DNA of 64,000 nt from Crocinitomicaceae bacterium (GCA_029249445.1 JAQWHI010000019.1:271378-335377); one strand, 5' to 3'. Positions 9,259 to 18,400 are shown, counted from the stretch's first letter. Notes: generated by a model not told the origin, from the letters alone. Numbers and translations: made by a program.

Positions 9259-10335
9259 TTATTGAACAAATTTTACTTCAAAAAGTTTTGCCCAATATTT
9301 CCCTGTCATGTATGTTTTGCCATCCAATTCATTGTGTGCAATGCCATTCAGCACGTCTCCAGACCCTCTGCCTCGCCCTTCAAGGATTGAACAGTCTATT
9401 TCTTCAAGGATTTTTCCTGATTCAGGATCAATAGCAACTACCACATTAGTTTGATAAACGTTTGCATATATTTTTCCATCGATAAATTCCAACTCATTCA
9501 AGGCTACAATTGGACCTTTGTCATTGTACACATCGATAACTCGCTCTACTTGGAATGATTCGGGATTTCTAAATGTAATCCGCTCTGATCCATCCGACAT
9601 AATCAGTGATTTTCCATCATTGCATAGGCCCCAACCCTCTTGACCCACAAAATTGAATTCGCCATCAAGTTGAATGTAATTCTCATTCAACTTGTAAATA
9701 AAACATTTTCCTTCCCTCCAGGTTAATTGATAGACAAGACCGTTCATAACCGTAATTCCCTCACCGAAATAGTTCCCATCAAGACCCAGTGTTAAACCGT
9801 CTTTATCCATTCCATCCTCCAAACGAATCCTACAAACTCTGGAACTTCCATATTGTCCTGTCCCTTCATACAGGTCTCCATCATAAAAATCAAGTCCCTG
9901 TGTATAATTCATCATGTTATGTGGGTACTCTTTTACAACTTCAGCCTTTCGTTTTACAGGAGAAATATCTGAAAGAACCCGTAAATAACGGCTGTCTGTA
10001 AACTCTTTACCATCACTTGCTGTAGATAGCAATTGAATTGTCGATGTTCCCACTCGATCTGGAACAAACGTTACAGAAAGATCTCCTTTCGGAGCTTTCC
10101 ACGACTTCAATACTTTTCCCAGATATACAACTTCAAGCTTTTTAATATTGTCTTCAACAAGCTTGATTTTTAACTCTGACTCTTTACCAACAAACGTGCC
10201 GGGGTCGCCCTTAAAATCAAAAATAGCAGCTGATGGTCTGATTGAAAAATCAAGAGGTTCATCCTTCAACAGCGGAAGCAACAATATCGCTCCACCCACA
10301 ACCACAATGAGCAAGACAACTAAATATTTTTTCAT
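9259..10335 (-). CDS. Glutaminyl-peptide cyclotransferase (plant/bacterial type)
   Basis: 358 residues with one N-terminal membrane segment or uncleaved signal (MKKYLVVLLIVVVGGAILLL), an Ig-like linker (about 30-125) and a five-bladed propeller glutamine cyclase domain (about 130-358). Family motifs are YTQGLDFYDGDLYEGTGQYG, LTWREGKCFIY, GWGLCNDGKSLIMSDGSE, LNELEFIDGKIYANV and DVLNGIAH. The enzyme converts N-terminal Gln to pyroglutamate on exported proteins; many T9SS substrates become N-terminal Gln after signal cleavage, so such an enzyme would have substrates here (inference). The ATG overlaps the ytxJ stop by 4 bases, placing it third in the pheS-ytxJ operon. Confidence 0.88.
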   Translation of the reverse strand: MKKYLVVLLIVVVGGAILLLPLLKDEPLDFSIRPSAAIFDFKGDPGTFVGKESELKIKLVEDNIKKLEVVYLGKVLKSWKAPKGDLSVTFVPDRVGTSTIQLLSTASDGKEFTDSRYLRVLSDISPVKRKAEVVKEYPHNMMNYTQGLDFYDGDLYEGTGQYGSSRVCRIRLEDGMDKDGLTLGLDGNYFGEGITVMNGLVYQLTWREGKCFIYKLNENYIQLDGEFNFVGQEGWGLCNDGKSLIMSDGSERITFRNPESFQVERVIDVYNDKGPIVALNELEFIDGKIYANVYQTNVVVAIDPESGKILEEIDCSILEGRGRGSGDVLNGIAHNELDGKTYMTGKYWAKLFEVKFVQ

Positions 10336-10709
10336 CCTTTATTAAGTAACGATTCTATTTCTGATGCATCAATTCGGCCATGTGATGCATGGTATATTAC
10401 GCTTTCTTCTTTCACCACTATAACTTGAGGGGACTGATGAGTTACGCCTGTAAGATCGGCAATTTCGTTTGATACGTCTCTGTGATTTAAAAGATCTAAA
10501 AGGTAAATCTGTGCATACTTACTGCCCAAAGACCATTGGCTCTCAAACCGATTCAAAGCAGCCGTTGATATTCCGCAGCGCGTACTGTGCTTGAATAAAA
10601 CGATCGGCTCCCTTCTTGATGACCTCATCACTTCATTTAACTGATTTATTGACTCCAATGCGCACCACATCAACTTGTGTGAGCTATTATTTGATGAAAA
10701 CATACCCAT
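10332..10709 (-). CDS. ytxJ: Bacillithiol-system redox protein YtxJ
   Basis: A 125-residue thioredoxin-fold protein of the YtxJ (DUF2847) family, monothiol bacilliredoxin-like proteins of bacillithiol-using bacteria. The diagnostic stretch is IVLFKHSTRCGISTAAL, with the candidate resolving Cys at residue 45, followed by HQSPQVIVVKEESV (equivalent of the cis-Pro strand) and HASHGRI. It overlaps pheS by one base (TAATG) and the glutaminyl cyclase by four. Its presence implies that the organism makes bacillithiol instead of relying on glutathione; no bshA/B/C gene is in view. Confidence 0.87.
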   Translation of the reverse strand: MGMFSSNNSSHKLMWCALESINQLNEVMRSSRREPIVLFKHSTRCGISTAALNRFESQWSLGSKYAQIYLLDLLNHRDVSNEIADLTGVTHQSPQVIVVKEESVIYHASHGRIDASEIESLLNKG

Positions 10710-11740
10710 TACATTCCTGACGTAAATTGACGCAAAAATCGAACATCATTCTCAGAATACAAGCGAAGATCATTTACCTTATACTTCAATTGAGCTATTC
10801 GCTCTACCCCCATACCAAAAGCAAATCCAGAAAACGTTTTACTGTCAATATTACTTGCCTCTAAAACATTTGGATCAACCATTCCACATCCAAGAATCTC
10901 AAGCCAGCCCGTATACTTACAAACATTACATCCTTTCGAATTGCAAATAGTACAAGAAACATCTACCTCTGCGCTCGGCTCAGTAAAAGGAAAATACGAC
11001 GGCCGCAGACGGATTTGCGCATTCTCACCAAACATCTCTTTCGCGAAATACAATAATGTTTGCTTTAAATCAGCAAACGAAACATTTTTATCTATATAAA
11101 GTCCTTCAACCTGATGAAAAAAGCAGTGTGCGCGTGCAGAAATTGCCTCATTGCGATATACCCGACCTGGAGAAATTGTTCTTAAAGGAGGTTGAGAATT
11201 TTCCATCATACGAACTTGCACCGATGAGGTATGTGTTCTCAAAGCAATCTCGTCTTTCGGTGTTTTTCCTTTTTCGATAAAGAAAGTATCCTGCATGTCT
11301 CTTGCCGGATGCTCTGCGGGGAAATTAAGTGCAGAAAAATTGTGCCAATCGTCTTCAATCTCTGGCCCTTCAGAAACAGTAAAACCAATACGAGAAAAAA
11401 TTTCTATAATCTCTGATCGAACCAATGATAAGGGGTGTCTAGTACCAATCTCTATCTGGTCGCCTGGTCGCGAGAGATCTAACTTTTTCGCTGTTTTTGA
11501 TTTATTTTCAACGCGATCTTTGAACGCATCAAATTTTTCTTGTACGAATTCACGCAATCCATTTATGAGCTGTCCAGCTTCGCGTTTTTGACTTTGATCT
11601 ACATTTTTTAAATCTGTAAACAACGCTTTTACTTTGCCTTTTGATCCTAAAAAACTGATCCTAAACGCTTCAAGTTCCTCAATTGTGTTGACGGCGTACT
11701 TTTCTGCTTCTTCGCGTATTTCTTTAACTTTATGCTCCAT
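10709..11740 (-). CDS. pheS: Phenylalanine--tRNA ligase alpha subunit
   Basis: Catalytic alpha subunit of the alpha2-beta2 class II synthetase that charges tRNA-Phe. About 343 residues: an N-terminal coiled coil (1-90), then motif 1 region RHPLSLV, motif 2 area HTSSVQVRMM with GRVYRNEAISARAHCFFHQVEG, and motif 3 GFAFGMGVERIAQLKY. I start at MEHKVKEIREE (11740); the upstream in-frame Met at 11767 adds nine residues that do not fit the family. It carries a CTICNSKGCNVCKYTGW cysteine cluster found in many bacterial PheS. It begins a coupled operon with ytxJ and glutaminyl cyclase; pheT is not here. Confidence 0.97.
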   Translation of the reverse strand: MEHKVKEIREEAEKYAVNTIEELEAFRISFLGSKGKVKALFTDLKNVDQSQKREAGQLINGLREFVQEKFDAFKDRVENKSKTAKKLDLSRPGDQIEIGTRHPLSLVRSEIIEIFSRIGFTVSEGPEIEDDWHNFSALNFPAEHPARDMQDTFFIEKGKTPKDEIALRTHTSSVQVRMMENSQPPLRTISPGRVYRNEAISARAHCFFHQVEGLYIDKNVSFADLKQTLLYFAKEMFGENAQIRLRPSYFPFTEPSAEVDVSCTICNSKGCNVCKYTGWLEILGCGMVDPNVLEASNIDSKTFSGFAFGMGVERIAQLKYKVNDLRLYSENDVRFLRQFTSGM

Positions 11741-11910
11741 TCCAACTCGTAACTCCAACCACCACATCTCTAGTAAATTTCGATGCGTAGATCAGTTATT
11801 TGTAACTTTTTATCTCATTAATTTGTTCTATTATTGTAACCAACGAACACTTTACGGCGTACGAAGTTAAGAATTAAGCACTAAAGTTCTTTTATATAAT
11901 CTAAATAGAT

Positions 11911-11918
11911 TATCTTTG
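11911..11918 (+). promoter_or_regulatory. -7 promoter element TATCTTTG
   Basis: Matches the Bacteroidetes -7 consensus TAnnTTTG. It lies 25 bases before the first of two lipoprotein genes; no clear -33 TTG at the right spacing. Likely drives the tandem lipoprotein pair. Confidence 0.5.
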
Positions 11919-11943
11919 AAAGTCGTTGTTTATTAGGAAAGAC

Positions 11944-12330
11944 ATGAAAAAGTTCGGAGTTAAATTAGGGTTTTTAGCGGTTGTGTTACTCTCAATCGTT
12001 CTACTACAAGCGTGTAAAAACGACAATGCGTCTATTGTGAAAATCTTTGTGCGCTCTGCAAGCAACGATGTTGTTCAAGGTGCAAGAGTTGTAATTATTG
12101 GGGATGTTTCATCAAATCCCCCTACAATGGCCTATGTAGACACTGTATATACCAACGCATCTGGTTATGCTTCTTTTAATGTCCAGCCATACTATGATGC
12201 CGCTGGTGAAGAAGAAAACCCTGTTGCTTACTTCGATATAATTGCTCAACAAGGAGAGAAACAAACGAGTGGATCAATTAGAAGTCGCGTACACACCACA
12301 GCAATAGAAACTGTGGTCCTTCCAAATTAA
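11944..12330 (+). CDS. Small lipoprotein with an Ig-like/prealbumin-type domain
   Basis: A 128-residue exported lipoprotein: signal MKKFGVKLGFLAVVLLSIVL followed by lipobox LLQAC, then a roughly 100-residue beta domain. The pattern VKIFVRSASNDVVQGARVVI ... VDTVYTNASGYASFNV resembles carboxypeptidase-regulatory-like or transthyretin-type folds (a beta sandwich where a variable loop follows V.GA.V). Start chosen at ATG 11944, which begins the signal peptide. A paralogue follows 9 bases after the stop. No enzymatic residues are apparent; it may be a surface adhesin-like or binding lipoprotein. Specific function unknown. Confidence 0.72.
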   Translation: MKKFGVKLGFLAVVLLSIVLLQACKNDNASIVKIFVRSASNDVVQGARVVIIGDVSSNPPTMAYVDTVYTNASGYASFNVQPYYDAAGEEENPVAYFDIIAQQGEKQTSGSIRSRVHTTAIETVVLPN

Positions 12331-12339
12331 AAACATACT

Positions 12340-12708
12340 ATGAAAACAAATAAATACATTTTTATCGGCCTTTTCTCTCTTTTCGCTTTCACAATGCTTT
12401 TTGCATGTAGAACAAAAGGTGAAACAATTGCAAAAATTCAGATTAGAGATGCGAATGGTGACCCTGTTTCAGCCGCACAGGTCGTGCTTTACGGTCAGTC
12501 AACAACATCGCAGGCGTCAGTTTTTTTCGATACCACATCTTCCAATGCTGTTGGTGAAGCAATCTTCAATTTTGATAATGAATATCAATTGGGGCAAGCA
12601 GGAGTTGCTGTGCTCAATATAGACGTTCAGAAAGGAACTGCTAGTGGTTCGGGAATTATTAAAATTGAGCCTGAAGCAATCTCCGAAGAGACAGTATTCG
12701 TCCAGTAA
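12340..12708 (+). CDS. Small lipoprotein, paralogue of the preceding gene
   Basis: 122 residues: signal peptide ending in lipobox LFAC (Cys about residue 23), then the same beta-sandwich pattern as its upstream neighbour (IAKIQIRDANGDPVSAAQVVLYG ... DTTSSNAVGEAIFNF). Similarity in the order of strands and the VXAAXVV/VQGARVV element shows a tandem duplication that has diverged. Co-transcribed with the preceding gene. Function unknown. Confidence 0.72.
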   Translation: MKTNKYIFIGLFSLFAFTMLFACRTKGETIAKIQIRDANGDPVSAAQVVLYGQSTTSQASVFFDTTSSNAVGEAIFNFDNEYQLGQAGVAVLNIDVQKGTASGSGIIKIEPEAISEETVFVQ

Positions 12709-12767
12709 CATAATTCTCGACTACAATCAATCAAACGTTGAATGCATTAATTCATCCTGTTCTGGTT

Positions 12768-13487
12768 TTACGAATAAATAATGTCACTTTCATCAACCAG
12801 GTGGCCTCCCTGCATTTTTAAAAAGAGTTGTATCAATGCTACAACATCTTTTTCACAATATACTTTTATTCTCTCCAGGTCTCCATCTTCGTAATAAACG
12901 CGGGCAACATCTGCCCCTGATATGTCGTCTTTTGGGGTGGGAATATCAAAAACATGACACAACAGTGAAAGTGAAGTATATGCTTTAAAATCACCAAACT
13001 TCCACAGCTCCATCGTGTCCAAATGTCCTGTTTCCCATGGTTTTTTCCCCGCAATATCTAGTGTGCTTGGCAAGCGCACTCCATTGATCAACATTCTTCT
13101 GCAGATATATGGGAAATCAAATTCTTTAGCATTGTGCCCACATAAAATTGAATACGGTGAATTATAATGCTCATCTAAAAGACGCTTAAATTGCCTTAAA
13201 AGCGTTTCCTCGTCGTCATGATAAAACGACTTCATCCTAATTTGGCGGCCTGTAGATGTTTGTGATACAAACCCGACAGAAATACAAATTATTTTTCCAA
13301 ACTCTGCATAGATTCCTCCACGCTCACCATAAAGGTCTTCAAAACTTTTGTCCGCCTTCTGTAAAAACCGTGTTTTCCCTTCAAAAAGCTCTTGCACATA
13401 TTGATCAACATCTGAATACCTATAGACCTGCGGAACCGTTTCTATATCTAAAAACAAAACTTTCTCTAATTGCACTTTCTCTAACAT
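12768..13487 (-). CDS. DEDDy 3'-5' exonuclease related to the PolB proofreading domain
   Basis: About 239 residues of a stand-alone RNase H-fold exonuclease (the PolB-related exo2 family). ExoI is FLDIETVP (D14 and E16), ExoII is CGHNAKEFDFPYICRRM (the Asp of FD), and ExoIII is VYCEKDVVAL (Tyr and Asp), giving the full DEDDy metal-binding set. Probably degrades 3' ends of DNA or RNA during repair; substrate unproven. Start chosen at MLEKVQLEKV because an upstream Met at 13547 lies within a candidate -7 element (13541-13548). Confidence 0.85.
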   Translation of the reverse strand: MLEKVQLEKVLFLDIETVPQVYRYSDVDQYVQELFEGKTRFLQKADKSFEDLYGERGGIYAEFGKIICISVGFVSQTSTGRQIRMKSFYHDDEETLLRQFKRLLDEHYNSPYSILCGHNAKEFDFPYICRRMLINGVRLPSTLDIAGKKPWETGHLDTMELWKFGDFKAYTSLSLLCHVFDIPTPKDDISGADVARVYYEDGDLERIKVYCEKDVVALIQLFLKMQGGHLVDESDIIYS

Positions 13488-13540
13488 TCTTTCAATTAAT
13501 GAATTGGTTGTTATCTTGAATTTAGTGAAATATTGCAAAT

Positions 13541-13548
13541 CAAACATA
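13541..13548 (-). promoter_or_regulatory. -7 promoter element TATGTTTG
   Basis: Reads CAAACATA on the + strand and fits TAnnTTTG. It overlaps the most upstream possible start of the exonuclease, which argues for the downstream start at 13487. Confidence 0.35.
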
Positions 13549-13577
13549 AAAAAGGCAAATTTGTATAAACCCTAGAA

Positions 13578-14057
13578 ATGGCGGAGGATTTTATAAAAAT
13601 AACGGGAACAAAAAGTGAGATCTATCAAGCTTTAATTCCACAAATTCAAGCCTTGGTAGGCGCAGAGTCAGACTTTACAGCAAATCAAGCAAATATAGCT
13701 GCTGCCGTTAAGGAAAGTTTTGATTTTTTGTGGGTCGGATTTTACAATGTAAAAAGTGACTCCTTGGTTCTTGGCCCTTTTCAGGGGCCTGTTGCTTGCA
13801 CCAGAATAAAAAAAGGAAATGGCGTTTGCGGAAAAGCTTGGGCAGAAAAAAGGCCCGTCGTTGTTGATAATGTTAATCTTTTTCCAGGGCATATCGCTTG
13901 TAGCTCCAAGTCTAAAAGTGAAATCGTTATTCCATTAATTAAAGAATGTGAAGTTGTTGGAGTTTTAGATATTGATAGTGAGCAGCTTGCTGCTTTTAAC
14001 AATGAAGATTTGTTGTATTTAAATGAAATTTGTGAATGGTTTGTAAATACATTGTAA
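13578..14057 (+). CDS. msrC: Free methionine-(R)-sulfoxide reductase (GAF domain)
   Basis: A 159-residue single GAF-domain enzyme that reduces free Met-R-sulfoxide in the cytoplasm. The three catalytic or resolving cysteines are at 74 (VACTRI), 84 (GVCGKAW) and 108 (HIACSSKS), with the same 10- and 24-residue spacing as characterised fRMsr enzymes. Typical surrounding motifs are WVGFYNV, LGPFQGPVAC, VVDNVNLFPGH and SEIVIPL. Its 3' end overlaps the next gene by 22 bases, so the two are translationally linked. Confidence 0.94.
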   Translation: MAEDFIKITGTKSEIYQALIPQIQALVGAESDFTANQANIAAAVKESFDFLWVGFYNVKSDSLVLGPFQGPVACTRIKKGNGVCGKAWAEKRPVVVDNVNLFPGHIACSSKSKSEIVIPLIKECEVVGVLDIDSEQLAAFNNEDLLYLNEICEWFVNTL

Positions 14058-15616
14058 TTGCTTTAGTAGGACTCATTGTGTCCTCTTGCGCTCAAATCGG
14101 TACAATTAATGGTGGAGAAAAAGACATTGCTGCACCCAAACCAATCATAGAAAAAACTTTTCCGCAAAACGAGACGGTTAATTTCAAAAGTAACACCGTC
14201 ACAATACCATTTGATGAATACTTCAAACTTGTCAACCCTCTAAATAACATACAAATAATTCCCCCACATGCCTCGTTGACTTCTTCAGTTAAGAGAAAAA
14301 CTCTTCATATCACATGGGATGATACATTAGAATCAAATACCACTTATGCCATCTATTTAACCAACGCAGTAAAAGATTTAACCGAAGGAAATGATACCAT
14401 CATTCAATACGTTTTCTCCACTGGGTCTTTTTTAGACACCCTATCTTTTTCCGTTGGGGTTGCTGATGCATGGACAGGAGAACCAATTCTTGATTGTGTG
14501 GTTGCAATGTATCACCCGGAAACAAATAAACTAATTAGTTTTACAGAGCCCAAAAATGGAATAGCGACACTGAATTACCTGCGGCCGGGATCATACCACG
14601 TCGTTGCTTTTGTTGATGAAAATGGAGACCTTAAACCACAGCCCTTCGAGAACGTTGGGTTTATCGAACAAGGAGTAGTTGTGTTGGACTCGTCATTTGT
14701 CGACTCTATACCCTTGAGAGTTTATACACCTGAATTGTTGCCTAAAATAACAGCCATTCACCAGTTATCACCTTGCGTATTTGAAGTCGACTTCAATACG
14801 TTTATTGAGTCTCCAATAAGTTTTACCGTTAATGGTGTCCAACTGAAAGAAACAGAATATGAATTGTCAACTCCCACAAAAGGACATTTCAAACTCATAA
14901 GACCCAACACATCAAAATTAGAACTTATTGTAACCTCAAACAATATACATGATACAATCGTACAACGACTTAAACCGATAATAGACTCTTCGTTAACTAT
15001 AGAACAAAACATCAGTCTTCGCTATCTAGTAGATGATAACAAAACGAGCCTAACTCTGAACACAAACGGATGGATGAATGAAAAAAACAGCATCGACACG
15101 TCTCAAATTTATCTTAAAAATAGTCTTGATTCTTCAATTGTTCGCTGTTTAGGTTATTCTTGTCAGGGTACTTCTGTGACATTGGACTTTCCTACAGGTC
15201 TCGAAGGTAGTTATGTTCTCATTTGTGAGAAAGGCGTTCTTTTTTCATGTTCTAAAACAGCTGGACGTTTCGAAAAAAAAATTACGCTATACTCACTCGA
15301 TGCATACGGCGAGATTAAGCTGGATTTAAACAACTACGAAGGAGCGATTTGTGTTGAGGTTCTGCTCCGTGAAGAGTTGGTCCGAACACAAACGTTTGCA
15401 GCTAATGATGAAAAATTATTCTTTTTAAAACAGCTTCCCCCTGGTGAATACTCCTTTAAAGTTGTCCGTGATAAAAATCAAAATGGTCGCTGGGATGTGG
15501 GCAACTACTCAGAACTCATTCAGCCTGAGCCAGTAGACATCTACTCAAAAAAAACAAAAGTTAGAGCGGGCTGGTTGGTTAACTTGACATTGTCCCCAAA
15601 AGAAAAGGTGAAATGA
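14036..15616 (+). CDS. Lipoprotein with bacterial Ig-like (Big_5/SbsA-type) domain
   Basis: 526 residues. The N-terminus (MVCKYIVIALVGLIVSSCAQ) is a lipoprotein signal with lipobox VSSC, followed by GTINGGEKDIAAPKPI, typical for Bacteroidetes Ig-domain lipoproteins, and then a Big_5-type domain at about 30-135 (TFPQNETVNFKSNTVTIPFD). A second region around 140-230 looks like a carboxypeptidase-regulatory beta sandwich, and the C-terminal part ends with a DKNQNGRWDVG loop. Surface or periplasmic. It overlaps the fRMsr gene upstream and the membrane protein downstream (ATGA). Function unknown. Confidence 0.78.
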   Translation: MVCKYIVIALVGLIVSSCAQIGTINGGEKDIAAPKPIIEKTFPQNETVNFKSNTVTIPFDEYFKLVNPLNNIQIIPPHASLTSSVKRKTLHITWDDTLESNTTYAIYLTNAVKDLTEGNDTIIQYVFSTGSFLDTLSFSVGVADAWTGEPILDCVVAMYHPETNKLISFTEPKNGIATLNYLRPGSYHVVAFVDENGDLKPQPFENVGFIEQGVVVLDSSFVDSIPLRVYTPELLPKITAIHQLSPCVFEVDFNTFIESPISFTVNGVQLKETEYELSTPTKGHFKLIRPNTSKLELIVTSNNIHDTIVQRLKPIIDSSLTIEQNISLRYLVDDNKTSLTLNTNGWMNEKNSIDTSQIYLKNSLDSSIVRCLGYSCQGTSVTLDFPTGLEGSYVLICEKGVLFSCSKTAGRFEKKITLYSLDAYGEIKLDLNNYEGAICVEVLLREELVRTQTFAANDEKLFFLKQLPPGEYSFKVVRDKNQNGRWDVGNYSELIQPEPVDIYSKKTKVRAGWLVNLTLSPKEKVK

Positions 15617-16776
15617 AAAATGCCTTCAGTAAGTGGAAAATATTTGTTGCGCTTGCATTTGGTCTGCTCATCTCTTTTTGGATGCTTTACAATGGGTTTG
15701 CGGACAAACAATTTGTCGAATGTGCACCAGGAGAAGGTACCCATAAGTGGGTTGATGCCAACAACAATGGAAAGGTTGATTTATATGATGAATCCGATTT
15801 TATCTCAAACGAAAGCGGGGCTTATAAAATTCAATCTACTCGTTCAGCTCTAAACGACGTGAGCTGGTCGCCATGGTCTCTTTATTGGATCCTTCTTGCT
15901 GTTCTATTTACTTTTGGAAGAGATTTCTTTTACATTATTCGAATACGACTTCTAACCCATAAAAAACTCAGTTGGAAAGCCAGCTTTTTTGTGATAATGA
16001 TCTGGGAATTTGCATCTGCCTTATCGCCGGGCGTGGTTGGAGGTGCCGCCGTGGCTATGTTTATACTTAACCGTGAAAAGGTCCCTTTTGGAAAAGCGAC
16101 GGCAATCGTAATTATCACAGCATTTATGGACAACCTTTTTTTCATTTTAATGATTCCATTCGTGTTTTTGTTTATCGATAACCATGACCTTTTTCCAAGT
16201 GAAGCAGGGTATTCGCTGCCCCTAATGTGGGTGTTTTGGCTCGGGTTTTTTATAATTCTCTCTGTCTGTATTTTTCTTTATCTCACCTTGTTTTGGTTTC
16301 CTCATCTCGCATCAAAAATACTACTCGCTCTTTTCAGTCTGCCTGTTATTAGACGTTGGAAGTTCATTGCTCGTGAGTGGGGAACAGATATTGAGCTTGC
16401 CGCAAAAGAATTTCAGATGGAGTCAGCCGGATTCTGGATAAAAATATTTTTATCGACGCTTGCTAGTTGGGTTTCTCGCTATTTGGTGATTAATGCAGTG
16501 TTCAATGCTTTTGTTGAGCTCGGATTTCTTGATAATATCAAAATTCTTGGACAACAATTTGTGCTCTGGATCTTTATGCTCATCAGTCCAACACCAGGAG
16601 GAAGTGGAGTTGCTGAGTTTGCATTTGGTGAATTGCTTTCCGGTTTTACCTCTTCTGCACTTCTTGTTGGTGTTTTGGCACTAATTTGGAGACTAATTTC
16701 CTATTTTCCATACCTTTTTCTAGGATCAATCATCTTGCCTGTTTGGTTAAAGAGAACACAAGGCAAAAAACATTAA
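15613..16776 (+). CDS. UPF0104/LPG-synthase-like transmembrane protein
   Basis: 387 residues with about eight membrane helices, matching the flippase domain family (YbhN / lysylphosphatidylglycerol synthase TM region). Landmarks include WEFASALSPGVVGGAAVAMFIL (here split as SALSPGVVGG), ATAIVIITAFMDNLFF and LISPTPGGSGVAEFAFGELL, the conserved TPGGxGxxE element. An extracytoplasmic loop around residues 36-80 holds a DANNNGKVDLYDE calcium-loop-like sequence. No synthetase domain is attached, so it is a lipid transporter-like protein and not a full MprF. Overlaps the upstream stop by 4 bases; converges with the next gene with shared stop bases. Confidence 0.82.
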   Translation: MKNAFSKWKIFVALAFGLLISFWMLYNGFADKQFVECAPGEGTHKWVDANNNGKVDLYDESDFISNESGAYKIQSTRSALNDVSWSPWSLYWILLAVLFTFGRDFFYIIRIRLLTHKKLSWKASFFVIMIWEFASALSPGVVGGAAVAMFILNREKVPFGKATAIVIITAFMDNLFFILMIPFVFLFIDNHDLFPSEAGYSLPLMWVFWLGFFIILSVCIFLYLTLFWFPHLASKILLALFSLPVIRRWKFIAREWGTDIELAAKEFQMESAGFWIKIFLSTLASWVSRYLVINAVFNAFVELGFLDNIKILGQQFVLWIFMLISPTPGGSGVAEFAFGELLSGFTSSALLVGVLALIWRLISYFPYLFLGSIILPVWLKRTQGKKH

Positions 16777-17381
16777 CCTACATTTGCTTCGTCTTTGAAG
16801 AATAAATTAAAACTCGCTATTCCGGCCACAATCGCTAGAACGTAAACAAGTTCAGGAAAAATAACGAATTGACTCAAAGCAATCGTTAAACCAGAAAAAC
16901 CGACACCAAACAAGAGCGCCTGTATGTGGTCTCTCCAGAGTTTTTTTATCGATGTCACTCGATGAAGACCGCGCATCAGAAAATTCATTTTATAATTTTG
17001 ATATGCCGAAAGACAAACCAATGGGACTAAAAAGTATCCTTGTTTCACCCCAAGATCTTCATAATTCCAAAAAGCCGTTATTTGATGAATAAACGATATT
17101 TTCGGATGAATGCTTCCCATTGCGAAATGCATTAAAAGAAAAAGGAAACATACTACAAATAGACTCAGTACTGTATAGAAAAACCAATGCAATTCAACTC
17201 CTTCTATTCCTTGCGTTTGCCTTATTTTTATGGTTTTTAAACACATCGTTCCTTCCTGAGCAAGAACATCAAACGCATAAAAAAGTAAAATAAAATACAC
17301 ACTCCAGTCCCAGACAAAAAACCCAAGCAAGGGTAGAATTGCTTCAGAAACAATAAGTACATTTTTTTGATTGAATCGCAT
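16773..17381 (-). CDS. Integral membrane protein, DUF6498-like
   Basis: 202 residues, about five to six predicted membrane segments. The N-terminal pattern LPLLGFFVWDWSVYFILLFYAFDV resembles the DUF6498 family, but this is a weak recollection. It overlaps the stop of the upstream TPR lipoprotein gene by one base (TAATG) and its own stop overlaps the convergent UPF0104 gene. No catalytic motif is visible; function unknown. Confidence 0.55.
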   Translation of the reverse strand: MRFNQKNVLIVSEAILPLLGFFVWDWSVYFILLFYAFDVLAQEGTMCLKTIKIRQTQGIEGVELHWFFYTVLSLFVVCFLFLLMHFAMGSIHPKISFIHQITAFWNYEDLGVKQGYFLVPLVCLSAYQNYKMNFLMRGLHRVTSIKKLWRDHIQALLFGVGFSGLTIALSQFVIFPELVYVLAIVAGIASFNLFFKDEANVG

Positions 17382-18400
17382 TATAAAAATCGAATACTGT
17401 CTGCATAAACTCGTGACAACTCAAAGTTTGGATTGTACTCAAGTGCTTTAGCAAACGACTTTAAAGCTTGTGTTTTATTTCCTAAACCATCGAAACACAT
17501 TCCCAAGTTGTGCCAAGACTCCACATGCCGGGGCTCTGTCTTTAGAGCACTTTTATAAAGATATATGGCGCTGTCCAAATTGTTATCTGTAAACTGCTTA
17601 ATCCGCGCCTGATGAAATAATCCCATTAAAACGTTTGCTTCTATCGTATCAGCAGCCATCTTTCGGTACAGTGTTTTTGCTGTTTCGATATCACCATATT
17701 CCTGCTCACAATAAGCAATATAAAACCTTAGCTGTCCTTCCAATTCCGGTTTTATCTTTGCGGCCGACTTATAATACTCCAAACATTGTGGGTTGTTGTC
17801 ATCTTGATAAAGCTGAGCCAATAAAAGATAGGCTGCATAAAATTCAGGATCCTGTTGAATTGCCGTTTTGTATGAGGAAATTGCCTTATCTCTATCCCCG
17901 ATCATTGTATAATTTGTTCCTTTCAAAACATATCCATCTCGATAATGTTTATCAATCCTCAACGCTTTATTAATTTGTTCAAACGACGAATTAAAATCTC
18001 GTTGATAGGTATATGTTGCCGCCAACCCAACAAGCGCTTTTAGATTTTTGGGTTGTTTCATAATAATGCTTTTGTACAGGCGCTGTGCTGTTTCAACTTC
18101 AGCTGGTGATCGTGTATCTCTTCTGTTTATTACTTCTGCATATAACAGACGTGCTTTAAGGTTGTTTGTATCCAAACGAAAGGCTTTGGCCGCATCAACA
18201 AGAGCAAGGTCATACGTATAATTTTCGATCCTTATTTCTCCACGTTTTAGCAGTAAAGGAATACTGTCTGGATGGGCCCGAATCAAACTGTCAATATTCA
18301 GATTAACATCGTCTAGGGTTACTGTCTGATTTTCGGGTGATTCGCAGGAATACATTTCCAAAACAACAGTGGAAAGAAAAAGAAAAAGAAAAATCCTCAT
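17381..18400 (-). CDS. TPR-repeat lipoprotein
   Basis: About 339 residues. The start MRIFLFLFLSTVVLEMYSCE gives a lipoprotein signal with the lipidated Cys near residue 19; an upstream in-frame Met at 18451 is less likely because a candidate -7 element sits at 18407-18414. Six or more TPR units follow (for example LVGLAATYTYQRDFNSSFEQ and GTNYTMIGDRDKAISSYKTA). Probably a periplasmic scaffold anchored to a membrane. Coupled to the downstream membrane protein gene by a one-base overlap. Partner unknown. Confidence 0.78.
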   Translation of the reverse strand: MRIFLFLFLSTVVLEMYSCESPENQTVTLDDVNLNIDSLIRAHPDSIPLLLKRGEIRIENYTYDLALVDAAKAFRLDTNNLKARLLYAEVINRRDTRSPAEVETAQRLYKSIIMKQPKNLKALVGLAATYTYQRDFNSSFEQINKALRIDKHYRDGYVLKGTNYTMIGDRDKAISSYKTAIQQDPEFYAAYLLLAQLYQDDNNPQCLEYYKSAAKIKPELEGQLRFYIAYCEQEYGDIETAKTLYRKMAADTIEANVLMGLFHQARIKQFTDNNLDSAIYLYKSALKTEPRHVESWHNLGMCFDGLGNKTQALKSFAKALEYNPNFELSRVYADSIRFL

